NCBI GenBank assembly: GCA_039111635.1
Contig: JBCAQO010000002.1
Coordinates: 2,046,001 to 2,110,000, forward strand
From: Heterobasidion occidentale
Taxonomy: Eukaryota; Basidiomycota; Agaricomycetes; Russulales; Bondarzewiaceae
Direction: 5' to 3'
DNA: 64,000 nucleotides
The translations under genes and the position numbers were made by a program. The stretch's first letter is position 1; every line of letters starts with the position of its first letter. Of the stretch, positions 21,196-32,634 are shown in pieces. Below the pieces are notes generated by a model. It saw only the letters and a program-made list of their open reading frames with translations. It made no database searches and was not told where the DNA came from.

Positions 21196-22435
21196 ATGTC
21201 TAGGTCCTACGATCGCGGTAAGGGATCTAGAGAAATTCTCGAGCCTTGCGACGCGCAACTGAAGTACACTCTACAGCCCTCACCGTCTTCTCGCCTGATG
21301 GGCATCTGTTCCAAGTCAGCTTCGGCCGCGTCATAGAGCGTAGTATGGACGCTGACTGCATACAATTTCACAGGTTGAGTATGCCTTGGAAGCCGTACGA
21401 AAGGGTACTTGCGCGGTATGTGCTCTGGACGACTGGACCTACACCTCAGGACCTGATCTCGGACCTGACTCCAGGTAGGAGTGCGGGGCAAAGACGTTGT
21501 AGTTCTCGGAGTCGAGAAGAAGTCTGTGTTGCAGCTTCAAGACCCGAGAACAGTGCGGAAGGTCGTCATGCTTGATGATCATATCTGTCTAGCATTTGCT
21601 GGTATGCTTTTGTTGCTGTATATGCATTCATCGACTTGGTTTATCTTACGCTGTGATATAGGGCTTACGGCCGACGGCCGAGTACTGATTGACAGAGCGC
21701 GAACAGAATGCCAGAGTCACCGACTGACTGTGGAAGACCCTGTCACGGTCGAATATATTACCAGACACATTGCCGGCATCCAGCAAGTGCGTTTGATTGA
21801 GAATCGTGATTTTCAGCACCATTCAAATTTGTTTTCAGCGCTATACCCAATCCGGAGGTGTTCGCCCGTTCGGTATATCGACTCTCATCGTCGGGTTTGA
21901 TCCTCATGACACGAAACCAAGACTATACCAGACCGAGCCCAGCGGTATTTATAGTGCATGGAAGGTGCGTCCTCCTCGAAATTTATATCTATCTACGGCT
22001 TGTTGAGCTCTGGTACGACAGGCAAACGCTATTGGCCGCTCTTCGAAGACCGTCCGTGAATTTTTGGAAAAAAACCACAAAGACGACATGACTCGGGAAG
22101 ACAGCATCAAGCTCACAGTGAAGAGTCTGCTGGAAGTCGTGCAGACCGGCGCGAAGAACATCGAGATCAGCGTTATGGAGAGCTACGGAAAAATAACCGT
22201 ACGCATCAGTCTTCCGTTTTGTGTGCTTTTAAACTGACACACGTACCAGAACCTCGATCTCGAGCAAATAGAAGCTATTGTCCAGGATATCGAACGGGAG
22301 AAAGAAGCTGGTGCGTTTCGTGTCATTTTTGACTCCTTGTTTTAGTTGTATCTAACGTAGCCATTTGCAGAGGCGGAGAGGAAACGCTCTAGACTGGCTG
22401 CCTCAATTGCAGGGCAACTGGCCATGACACAATGA
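21196..22435 (+). CDS. PRE6: 20S proteasome subunit alpha type 7 (alpha4)
   Basis: Forms part of the outer ring of the 20S core particle. Start [28 protein letters not shown] is formed over the first three exons and holds the alpha-subunit signature ([12 protein letters not shown]). Then [54 protein letters not shown], and [21 protein letters not shown] follow. The Lys-rich tail with EREKEAEAERKR and stop at 22433-22435 is typical. Eight or so exons, about 255 residues in all, which is the family's normal size. Alpha subunits lack the catalytic Thr, as here. Confidence 0.95.
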
Positions 22436-22713
22436 GCATCCGAATGATGCATGACGATCGGGGCAGTAATATTTGTACACATTGTTTTGTTAGCACATCT
22501 GCAAGATCCTTTGTTTCTCTGATGCAAGAACCTGTACTCAGTAGAGTCAGTGGAAGTCATCCTCAGACCAACCCTACACTAGGGCTTGCAGGTCATCATG
22601 GGAAAGACACGTCGCACGCGTCGTGTCTCCATTTCGTTCATATCCTGTACTCGCGCTCATCCGCTTCAACTGGCCACATATAATTGTCCCGACTAGCAAG
22701 GCCCTCTCAAAGC

Positions 22714-25700
22714 ATGGCCTCATTTCGTAGTATGGGGATCAGATACTCCGAGACTAATGGCACGCTTGCGCCCAAACATGTCCTGTATTCTGAGATCTTG
22801 TCAGTAACCTCAGTCATGCGCAAGAATTCGCGATGGGCATCTACGAGTCAGGCTTTCAACACCCGCGACTCTGCTTTGGCAAGTAACTTAGGCCTCAGAC
22901 GAAGTGGAACACCTCGTTCCAGCTCTGCGCGAAGGAGCAGCACGGAGGATGAGCTCATGTCTGGTTTCGAAGAGCTCAAGCGAGAAGTCAGAAATGTCGA
23001 AAGTATGTGTTTCCTGCTCATACACTTGGACGTTATTCATTCTCGGCGACGTATCTTAGCCATTGACAGTATTCCGATAATCAATATCCTCAGCCCTTTC
23101 TTTGCCATCATTCGTTCTTCACTCTCAACCGGACCAATAACATCCGCGGCACTCTCGGCGCTCCACTCTTTGTTTGTTTGCGGAATCATATCCCTAGACC
23201 GTCCATCTATTGAAATAGGCCTTCAAGAGTTCAGCTCAGCAGTCTCGCATTGTAAGTTTGAAGCTAGCGACTCCTCTGGGGACGAGGTCGTCCTGCTCCG
23301 AATTTTGACTGTAATCGAGGATTGCATGTGTGGGAGCGTGGGCGGTATCTTGGGCGACATCGAAGTATGTGAGATGCTTGAGACTGTGCTGACTACGTGC
23401 GTGCAGATGAGGCTCAGCGGTTAGTCCTCATCCGTAACACCAGTTTGTATGTCCCAAATATTCATATACATGCATATAGAGGCTCTTCGGCGGTCTGCCG
23501 AGTTAACAATGCATTCGCTTGTGCGAACTGTATTCTCTTGCTTGCATGTACTAGACCCAGAAACAGAAGAAAGCAGATTGCTCAATACTGAGGAAGCACC
23601 GCAGGGTGAAACCGACGCATCCCCCACTGCGATTCATCCACCCTCGGGAGGGTATTCCGAGGGCGATCATTTGACCGTTCAGACCATCGCAAGTCCACAA
23701 ACTCCACAAAGGCACCAGTGTAAGCTCTCTCAACAAAAAATCATCGCAGCGTTGACTCAACGCTCAGAGGTTGTAGATGGCCTTCCATCGCTTGTAGAGC
23801 TTCTCCGCGTGATAATCAACATTCTTGATCCCAACGACCGGCTACACACAGATACTACTCGTCTACTCGCGCTTGGTATTCTCAATACAGCCTTTGAAAT
23901 TTCAGGCCCTCGCCTCGGCGACTTCCCATCGTTGCGCACACTTATCGTCGACCACGGCTGCAAATATCTTTTCCAGCTCGCCCGTTCCGAGAACTCTGCT
24001 ATCCTCCAACTCGCTCTCCGCACCATTTCGACTATGATGAACACGACGCGGAAGCATCTCAAACTCCAACAAGAACTACTATTGGCATTCACAACCGATC
24101 GTTTGGGGCCCCCGATAACCCCCAATAAAGGTGGATCACGGCACGGCACGCCGAATACAAAGGGCGCGCCGTTCTCACCACGTCCTGGCACTCCACAAAC
24201 GGCGTCCCCACTCCTCGAGCCTACTCCGGAAGATGAGATCGAGAAGGGCAGTCCGGCGCCCAACAAAACCCACGCGCTTCCCGCCAAGGGAGAGATTCGC
24301 GACTTGCTACTAGAGATGCTGAGCCAAATCTCGAGGCATCCGAGCTTCATGGTTGACCTTTTCACCAATTATGACTGCGACATCAACTCGGAGAATTTAT
24401 TCGAGCGGCTGATCGACCTCTTAACAAAGGTGGAGGCGAACCTGACCGCATGGTGCTTTCACTTATGTATCATTGGTTTGATATCAGGGCGTATACACAA
24501 ACTACTATCCTGATGCCCTTCAAAACAGCCCACTGAATTCCCAATACCTGTGCTTGGACTTGCTCCTCACTTTTGTTAATCACATGGCGGCACGCGCCGG
24601 GGGTGTTTGTAAAATTCACTATTCTTGTTCGCCTGTTTATTGACATCCAATCGCTTTCAGGCCTCAGTGACATGGCCTTCGGTAACTGTTTATTCATACC
24701 ATGCTTGTTGTTCAGCGTCATCTGAACGCGCACTGCCAGAAATACATCTCTTCGGAGGAGCTCACACACATCAAATCAAAGAAGAAGCTCACTCTCACTG
24801 GCGCAGCCCGTTTTAACACAAAGCCGAAGACTGGCCTTGCGTTCTTGGAGGAAAACGGCCTCATTTACCACGACTTGTCACCAGAGGTATCGCGGCCTTT
24901 GAGTCTTGCCATGTTTTTGAAATCGTGTACACGATTGGACAAAAAACTGCTTGGCGATTTTATCTCAAGGCCTGAGAATATCGATGTTTTGAAGGCATTC
25001 ATTGGCCTGTTCGAATTCCGAGGTGTCAGTTTCTATCCATATTCCTGTGTGTCCATGGTTTTGACAACATTCTCCAATAGAAGCCCATCGCGGATGCTAT
25101 GCGGGAGCTGTTGGAGTCCTTCCGGTTGCCGGGAGAGGCCCAGCAGATCAATCGTATAACAGAAACGTTCGCAGAAATTTATTTTGCTTCCGAACCAGGT
25201 ACGTCTTCAATATATACCATGGATTGGGTTCATAAGCATTGGGGTTTTTTTTCCAGCCGAGATCAAATCACAGGATGCTGTTTATGTCCTAGCCTACTCG
25301 GTGATCATGCTCAATACAGATTTGCACAACCCTGTGATTCGGGTGGGTGCTTTTCATTGATTCACATCGACCCTTTCTCAAGAGGCATTTTCGCGCAGAA
25401 ACGAATGACCATTGAAGACTACCAACGCAATCTGAGAGGCGTTAATGACGGTGCTGACTTTTCACCCGAGTACCTGGTAAGACACCGACAGCGTGTTGGC
25501 GCTTGGACCGATGTCCTCACAATTTTTACAGCAAGCCTTATATGACTCGATCCGTAAACGCGAGATCGTGATGCCCGAAGAGCACGTCGGTCAACTCGGT
25601 TTCGAGTATGCGTGGAAAGAACTGCTGGCTCGTTCGCGGATGTCAGGTATGATATGCTCAGGTGTCCCGAATTAATTTGGTGACCGCTACGCTTTTAGGT

Positions 25701-27848
25701 GACCTCATGATATGCAACTCGGCTTGTTCGACAAGGACATGTTCAAGTCCGTCTGGAAACCGGTCATTTCGGCCATCGCATATGCGTTCATGACTTTCGA
25801 CGACGACTACATCATCGAGCGTGCGATCGCAGGGTTCCGTCAATGCGCAACGTTGGCCGGTCATTTCCACCTGCCTGACGTGTTCGATTATGTTGTCGTG
25901 TCGCTGTCGCAGGCGACGAGTCTACTGTCAGAGACCCTTCCCACCGAAGTGCCCATCTATCCTGTCGTCGAGGTAGAAGGACAGTCCATCACGGTGTCAT
26001 CACTATCCGTCAACTTCGGTGCGAACTTGAAAGGTCAGTTGGCTGCGGTGGTGTTGTTCAACATCGTCAATGGCAATGGCAACGCTGTTCGCGAGGGATG
26101 GACACAGGTTTGTGACTTGTTTTTTTTGTAAAGTGCGGCAGCGACTGAGGACAAGGCGGCGACACCATGAATCAACAGATCTTTGAAATGTTCCAGAATC
26201 TGTTCATCCATTCCCTGCTGCCTACGAGGATGCTGCAGATGGAAGATTTCCTCGGTGGCGTCTCCATGATTCCATTACGTGGAAGTAGCAATACCCCAGC
26301 GCGACCAGCGCCGAGGAGTGACGGGCTCCTGTCCGCACTGTCATCGTATCTGATGACACCGTACGCCTCCTCGCAAGAGAGCCACATCCCAGATGCCACT
26401 GACGTGGAGATCGAAAACACGCTGTGTACCATAGACTGTATCACGACATGCCGCCTGGACGAACTGTATGCGCAAATTACGTGAGTGGATGGTCGGCATG
26501 GCACGCTTCCGACCGCTGGCTGACTTTCTCGCAGGCAGCTTAACTTGGAGCCGCTGACTGCGGCGGTCCGTTCTCTCGAGGCTCTGGCACATGAGCGGAC
26601 CGTGGCCAGACTGCAGCAAGAGTCTGACGATCTTGCGGCTTCGTTCGACGCGTCGGCATCGCCTCATCAGAGCCCGGCGCGTTCACTCCCGTACGATCCC
26701 GCGTCTGTATTTCTGTTAGAGACGATGGTCAGCGTGGTATGCCAGACACCTCAACATATAGAGGAGCTCTGGTACGTGCTTGAGAGACAGATTTCGAGCA
26801 CCCACTGACGTCGTGACAGGCCCATCGTGTTCGAACATCTCAGCGCTTTGCTGTCTTCATCGACGAGGTACAGCGTGTTGCTGATCGAGCGTGCCGTCGT
26901 ATCGCTATTCCGCATCTGTCTGATCCTCGCGACCAAGGTACGGTCGTCCCAACAATGCATGATCATCTCTTGACCCTCTGTCCAGCCCGTCCTGCGGGAT
27001 CAAATCTACATATCCTTCGACTTGCTTGGAGGTCTCCCTCCGGCGGTCTCCAACTCCGTCGCGGAGCAGATCGTGTCGGGGCTCATGCTGATCGTGCACA
27101 ACCACCGCGAAATCATCCAGTAAGGGTTCACGTCCTCGTCCTCACCCTAGTCGCACGAAGCAGACCGTGCCCACTGACACCGCGCGCGCGCACAGCTCGC
27201 AGACAGAATGGAACCTCGTGCTCGCGCTCGTGCGCTCGACCGTCTCGCACCTCGAGGCCGCGCGCACGTCCTTCGACCTGATCCACAGAGCGATCGCCGA
27301 CGGACCCGAGCAATGCGTGACGATCGACAACATCCCGGGCCTCGTCGCCGTGCTCGATGACTTTGCGACCGCCGCGGGCATCGTCGTCGAGGCGGAGCAG
27401 CGGCAGCCGCGGCGCCGCCCCAAGCCAGACTCGACCAGGTGAGCGCAGCCGTCCATCCGTCCGTCCGTCCGTCCGCGCCGCCCGCCGTCGATCTCACGAT
27501 CGGGGACGCCGCCCGCTACAGCTCGCCGGTGATCGACCGCGGCCGCAAGGCGATCGACCTCCTCGCCGATCTGATGAAGCTCCTCCCGCGCGTCGCCGAA
27601 GACGCGGGCGAGAAACCCGACCCCCGTACGCGCCCCGCCCGCCCGTCTCTCACGCACGCACGCACGCACTCACTCACAGCTCACGCACGCACGCACGCGC
27701 GCACACACAGGCCTGCGCCAGCTCCCGCTCCCGATCCTCACCGCGCTCTCGCGCCAATCCACCAGCGCCGCGCGCGAAATCCGGCACGCCGCGCTCGCAC
27801 AGCTGCAGCGCGCGCTGCTCGGCCCGCTCGCGCTGCCCTCCGCTCACC

Positions 27849-27894
<46 letters not shown>

Positions 27895-28506
27895 CGACGA
27901 GCTCTACGAGCGCGTGCTCTTCCCGCTCCTCTCCGCGCTCGCCGCCGCCGCCCGCGCGCGACCCCGGCGCGACCGAGGCGCGCCTCCGCGCCGCCGCGCT
28001 GCTCTGCAAGGCGTTCATGCGCTTCGAGGTGCGCGAGACGCCCGCCGCGCGCGACGTGCGCGCGCCGTGGGTGCGCGTGCTCGACGCGCTCGACGCGCTC
28101 ATGGGCTCGGACCCGAGCGACCAGCTGGTGCGCCGCCAGCGCCCGCGCCTTGTGTCCATTTCACTGACAACCCTCCCCCTCGCCCCGACCCCGACCCTGA
28201 CCGTGCGCGGCGCGCACGCAGACCGAGGCGGTGCCCGAGTCGCTCAAGAACGTCGTGCTGGTCATGAACGCCGCGGGGATGCTCGTGCCGCCGCCGCCCG
28301 CGGGGCGCGCGGACGCGCGCAGCGAGGCGCAGCGCCTGCTGTGGGCGGCGACGAAGGAGCGCATGGAGCTGTTCCTCCCGGGCTTCCTCGCGTTCGTGAT
28401 CCCCGAGCCGGAGCCAGAGCCAGAGCCGGAGCCAGTGCCTGTGCTAGTGCCAGAGCCAGAGGCGGCGGCGGCGGCAGTAGCAGCGTTGCCCGTCCCCGGG
28501 AGCTAA
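22714..28506 (+). CDS. Sec7-domain ARF guanine-nucleotide exchange factor, GBF1/Gea1/Gea2 type
   Basis: Activates ARF GTPases at the early Golgi for COPI budding. The N-terminal DCB-like region starts MASFRSMGIRYSE (ATG at 22714) and includes SVTSVMRKNSRWAS. The HUS-like region spans about 23700-24500. The Sec7 domain runs from about 24880 to 25475: LAMFLKSCTRLDKKLLGDFI, then ESFRLPGEAQQINRI with the catalytic Glu finger, then AYSVIMLNTDLHNPVIRK. HDS-like helical repeats follow to the end. The last third is GC-rich with a Pro/Glu repeat near 28410-28465 and simple repeats in introns, so exon limits after 27100 are uncertain. More than fifteen exons. The stop is at 28504-28506. Confidence 0.9.
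27452..28464 (+). repeat. cluster of simple repeats in the ARF-GEF 3' part
   Basis: Four separate microsatellite-like tracts lie within 1 kb: (GTCC)n near 27452-27475 and (CACG)n near 27654-27715 in probable introns, (GCCGAC)n near 27850-27890 coding for Ala-Asp, and (GAGCCA/G)n near 28405-28464 coding for Glu-Pro. All are GC-rich. Confidence 0.7.
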
Positions 28507-28714
28507 ATGCAGCGGCGGAGGCGGAGGCTGTTATCGCCAGCGAAGGAGTGCAGTGATTCGGGCGTCTTTCGCATTTACTGATCTCTCTTTACTCGTCGCC
28601 GAATACTTAACGGACAGTTTTATTGATGCTCGACAAAGCCATTTCTCACGTGTTGAGTGGTAATCCGTACAGAAGCAAAAGGGACATGGTAGAATAATCG
28701 CGACCCCCCAAAAC

Positions 28715-30002
28715 CTAGAAAAACTTCATCTTCGAGGGCCTGCAGAACGGCAACCATAAGCACGAGGGCAAAAAGTGTCTCCGGGGCGCAGCGAAGCACG
28801 CACCTGACGCGGCTGTAGAGCGAGACGAGGATGACGGCGGGGGCGACGGTGTACGCGACGAGGCGCACGCCGTGCGCGCTGCTGCTCGTGACCCACGCGG
28901 ACCACGCGCCGCCGAAGTTGGCGGTGAGCAGGACGAGCGGGAGGAGGACGTAGCCGGACAGCCTGAGCACGGAGCGCGTGAGCGTGTGCGCGAGTGCGCT
29001 GTAGGGGGGGGGAGGGGTGACGTGACGCGCCTGTGGTACTTCCAGACGCGCTTGGCTTTGGGGCCGCCGCCGAGCGCGGCGCCGCCGAACCAGACGCTCG
29101 CTGCGCCGAGGGCGAACTGGCCGCGAGCCAGGCGAGCGAGAGGATGCCGAAGACCTGCGCCGCGCGGACGGATGGCGCGAGAGGGCGTCAGAGTCGAGTG
29201 CGAGCGCGCGTGTCGATCGGATTTCCAAAAGCGCGTCGATGAGGTCATGATCGGCGGTCAGCGCGATGCATGCGTGCATGCATGCATCAGCGGGCGCGCG
29301 GCGAGCGGCGGTGATACGAGCACGGTGTCAGGGCCGTGCATGTGAGCGACGTTCGGTTCGGAGAATGGTGGGGGGATGTTGCTTACGCCGTGCCAGGTGG
29401 TGAAGTGGGGCGCCTCGTGTATGCGCTTGTTCCACACGATGGAGAGGGCGCCGAGGGTGATGGTGGGCACGCCGAGGAGCATGGCGATCTGGTGGCGCTG
29501 GAGGCCGGCGGCCTTTGTGGACGGCTGGGACGTCGGCTGCAGGGTCAGTATGCCTGGGCGGGGAATCGGTCAGCGAGTCGGGAGAGGGGGGGGAGCGCGC
29601 GTGGAGGAGGACGGACCGAGGGTGAAGAAGAAGATGGCGAGGCTTTGGAGGGTCGGGTGGAAGGCGAACCAGCCCAAGGCGGAGGGGTTGTTGTTGAGCA
29701 CGATGGCCCAGGTGACGACGGTGAATGTCTGGTGTCAGATCAAGATGTCAGCATTTGATTTCCGCTCGGGGAGAGAGCGCGTTGTACTGCTGCGGCGGTC
29801 TGTGAGGGCGTTAGCGAGCGCAGTCTGTAGATGGGTGAGCGAGACTGACGATGGCGGCGTAGAGGGCGATGGTATCGCCTTTCCTGCGCTCAGGCTTTGC
29901 GATCTGTTCTTCGTTGCCCATGGGGGTCATAAGGGGGTCTGATGGGTCTGAATCTGTGGGGAGGGCTTGGTATCCGTGCGGAAGGTCGTCTGGGGTGGAC
30001 AT
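28715..30002 (-). CDS. cytochrome b561-domain membrane protein
   Basis: A six-helix transmembrane b-type cytochrome for electron transfer across a membrane. The N-terminus (MSTPDDLPHGYQALPTDSDP) is cytosolic-looking. Helices follow: FTVVTWAIVLNNNP, LGWFAFHPTLQSLAIFFFTL, RHQIAMLLGVPTITLGAL, HFTTWHG and onward to GYVLLPLVLLTANFGG and VAYTVAPAVILVSLYSRVR. His residues in FHPTLQ, RHQ and TTWHG are the expected heme ligands. A final intron of about 65 nt leads to a short tail PSKMKFF and stop at 28715-28717; reading through it would end at 28620 instead. It diverges from the PKA gene. Confidence 0.82.
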
Positions 30003-30387
30003 GGCTGGGTGTATAAGGGAGGGGGGAGAGGGGATGGGAAGAGACGCTCACTGTGGGACGGGGGCCACACGGGGCCTATGGGCAGGCGAGCATTTGGCAG
30101 GGCCGGCGGAGGCTGATGGGAAGCGCTGATGAGCGGCGTCGCGAGCGCGTCAAGTCACGTGCAGGTCTGTGGTAGAAAAGGCGATGGGCTGTTCGCTCCG
30201 TCGTGCACACACACGCGCAGGCCGCATCCCTCACACGTCCCCCGACAGACGCCCCCCGTGCCCCCCCCCTCACGCACACACCCGCCCCAAAGCCGCAGAA
30301 CATCAGACCGTTTCCTCCGCGCGCCCTGCCGCGAGCCCCGCCTCGCGTAGCCTCGAGGCACCGGCCGCGTTCCGTCGTTATCTCATC
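30003..30387. other. divergent promoter region, cytochrome b561 / PKA
   Basis: A 385-bp gap between two start codons facing outward. The PKA side is C-rich with ACACACAC and CCCCCCC runs (about 30200-30290). No gene or RNA is supported. Confidence 0.45.
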
Positions 30388-31892
30388 ATGGACGTCCCTT
30401 CCTTTCCCCCGTCTCCCGCACGTCCCTCCCCAAAGCTCCGTTCCATCCTCTGCGACCCCGCCCGCGTCCCCGACGACCCCATGCTCCCCGACGCGCCCAT
30501 CACCCCGCCGCTGTCCCCCGCACACACAGACTCCGTCGACATGGACGACGATCTCCTCTCCCGATCTCTCCGACGCGACGGCTCGCACTCGCGGCGCCCC
30601 TCCCACCCTGCCCTTCCTGCCTCCCACAACGCTGCGCGAGACGCATACATGGACGAGGACGAGGACAACCCCGTCCCGCCCAGTCCGACGCCCCCCATCT
30701 ATCCCCTCCGCCGCCTCGAAAACGAGCAAGAGCACATCCACTCCGAGCTCAAGCTCTCAGACTTTGAGCTCAAGGGCACCCTAGGTTCGCCCCCGCATCC
30801 TCTCCCCCGCTTTATTCTCCTTCCCCCTGATTAGCTTCCGTCCAGGCACCGGCACCTTTGGACGCGTCCTCCTCGTCCGCTCCCGCGCGACCAACGCTCG
30901 CCACTCCAACTTCTTCGCCATGAAGGTCCTGCGCAAGACAGAGGTCATCCGCCTGCGCCAGGTCGAGCACGTCAAGGCCGAACGCTACATCCTCTCCCGC
31001 GTCCGCCACCCCTTCATCGTCGACCTCTACGCCACCTTCCAGGACAACCTCAACATCTACATGCTGCTCTCCTTCGTCCCCGGCGGCGAGCTCTTCACCC
31101 ACCTCCGCCGCACCGGCCGCTTCACCCCGGACGTCACCCGCTTCTACCTCGCCACCATCGTCCTCGCCCTCCGCTACCTCCACTCCTTCAACATCATCTA
31201 CCGCGACCTCAAACCCGAGAACCTCCTCCTCGACGCCCGCGGCTACCTCCGCCTCACCGACTTTGGCTTCGCCAAGATCGTCGACGATCGCACCTGGACC
31301 CTCTGCGGCACCCCCGAGTACCTCGCCCCGGAGATCATCCAGTCCGACGGCCACGGCAAGCCCGCGGACTGGTGGGCCTGCGGCATCCTCGCCTACGAGA
31401 TGATGGTCGGCTACCCGCCCTTCTTCGACGAGAACGCGTACGGCATCTACGAGAAGATCCTGCGCGGCAAGGTCCACTGGCCGCGCGACATGGACCCCCT
31501 CTCGCGCGACCTCGTCAGGGGCTTCCTGCACCCCGACAGGAGCAAGCGCCTCGGAAACCTCATCAACGGCCCGCAGGACGTGCTGCACCACGCCTGGTTC
31601 CGAGGCGTCGACTGGGACGCGCTCGAGCGCCGCGAGATCCGGGTGCGTCCCACGGTCCCCCTCCCCCCCCCTCTCTCTCTGTGTGTGTCCTCCGTCCGTG
31701 TTCATTCATTTCTTTTTTTTTCTCCCCCAGGCCCCCATCGTCCCGCACATGACCGCCGTCGACGACACGCGCTACTTCACCCGCCTCCCTCTCCCGCCCG
31801 CACACGAGGTGCCCGGCCTGCTCAGCGCGGAGACCCCTCCGCACGCCCACCAGGGCTTCGACGTCGTCGGCTTCCAGTTCACCGAGTTCTGA
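30388..31892 (+). CDS. cAMP-dependent protein kinase catalytic subunit (AGC kinase)
   Basis: Ser/Thr kinase of the cAMP pathway controlling growth and development. Three exons (30388-30784, 30846-31642, 31731-31892) give 451 residues. A Pro/Ser/Asp-rich N-terminal extension of about 115 residues precedes the kinase domain, common in fungal PKA. Motifs in order: GTGTFGRV loop (across intron 1), AMKVLRK with the catalytic Lys, IIYRDLKPENLLLD, LTDFGFAKIV, and the activation loop RTWTLCGTPEYLAPEI with its phosphorylatable Thr. The extreme C-terminus FQFTEF is the PKA hydrophobic motif. Codon third positions are almost all G or C. Identity as PKA and not another AGC kinase rests on the FTEF end and the activation loop. 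Confidence 0.93.
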
Positions 31893-32634
31893 TCCCCTCG
31901 CCTGCATTCCCCCGCCTCGTCTGTTTTTATTTTTTATTGCGCACCCTACCCTCCCACCGTATATCCGCGCTGCCCCTCAACAACAAAACCCTCGCCCAAC
32001 ATACACGTCTAATCCGGAGCCTATATCCGCCAGCGTGGCCCTCTTAATGCGCGTGCGCGTGCGCCCGCGCCCGCGCCGATCCACCCCCGTCCCTCCAAGT
32101 AACTCGGCTAATGCATCATTGTGAATTAGGAGCTGTATTTCTTTCGACAACCACCCCCTTCCCTCGTTTACCCCGCGCCGCCACGATTTCGGCCGTGTAC
32201 TATCTTCGTTCTGCCGTGGGCCCTCCCTCCACGGGCGGTTATTGCAACTCCTCACTCGCCTCGCCCCGCCCCGCCATAAGTCCAGGTGCGCCGCGCCAGC
32301 GCAGCGCCGGTGCCCGTCCGTCCGTTCGGGTTGTTTACTGTTATATATATATCTGTCGTCGACCTCTGTATTGATCACGCGATTGGTTCGAGTGTGTTGT
32401 TCGTCTTGTTAACTTTTGATTATTTTGCTTGTTCTGTGCATTGCGCCGTGTCGCGGTTGCTGCTCGCGGTAGTCGTTCGCTTGGTGCACCCTCGCTCTCT
32501 TCTTTCTGTGTAGCATATTGTTGCTCGGCCAGTCAGGCTGCACGCCACGCACGGACCGGCGGTGTGGCGCGATGTCCCAAACGAGGCTGCGCGGGCGTCA
32601 AGTCGCTTGGGAGTATTTTCTCCTGCCTCGCTCG
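31893..32634. other. intergenic gap PKA to SSF1-like gene
   Basis: Tandem plus-strand genes; the gap holds the PKA 3' end, a (CGTGCG)n-like run near 32046-32075, and a TATATATATA stretch near 32343-32353. The latter is about 290 bp before the next ATG and may be a TATA element with a long leader. No supported gene. Confidence 0.45.

Noticed and set aside
27357..28556. 399-codon Arg/Pro/Ala-rich open frame
   Set aside because: A GC-rich shadow frame over the ARF-GEF C-terminal exons and introns, full of simple repeats.
29262..29288. GCATGC-rich palindromic run
   Set aside because: Short, inside an intron of the b561 gene, with no repeats elsewhere in the window; no sign of an origin or attachment site.
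30812..31705. 297-codon minus-strand frame rich in Val, Glu and Ala
   Set aside because: It is exactly antisense to the PKA kinase domain; the composition results from G/C third positions.
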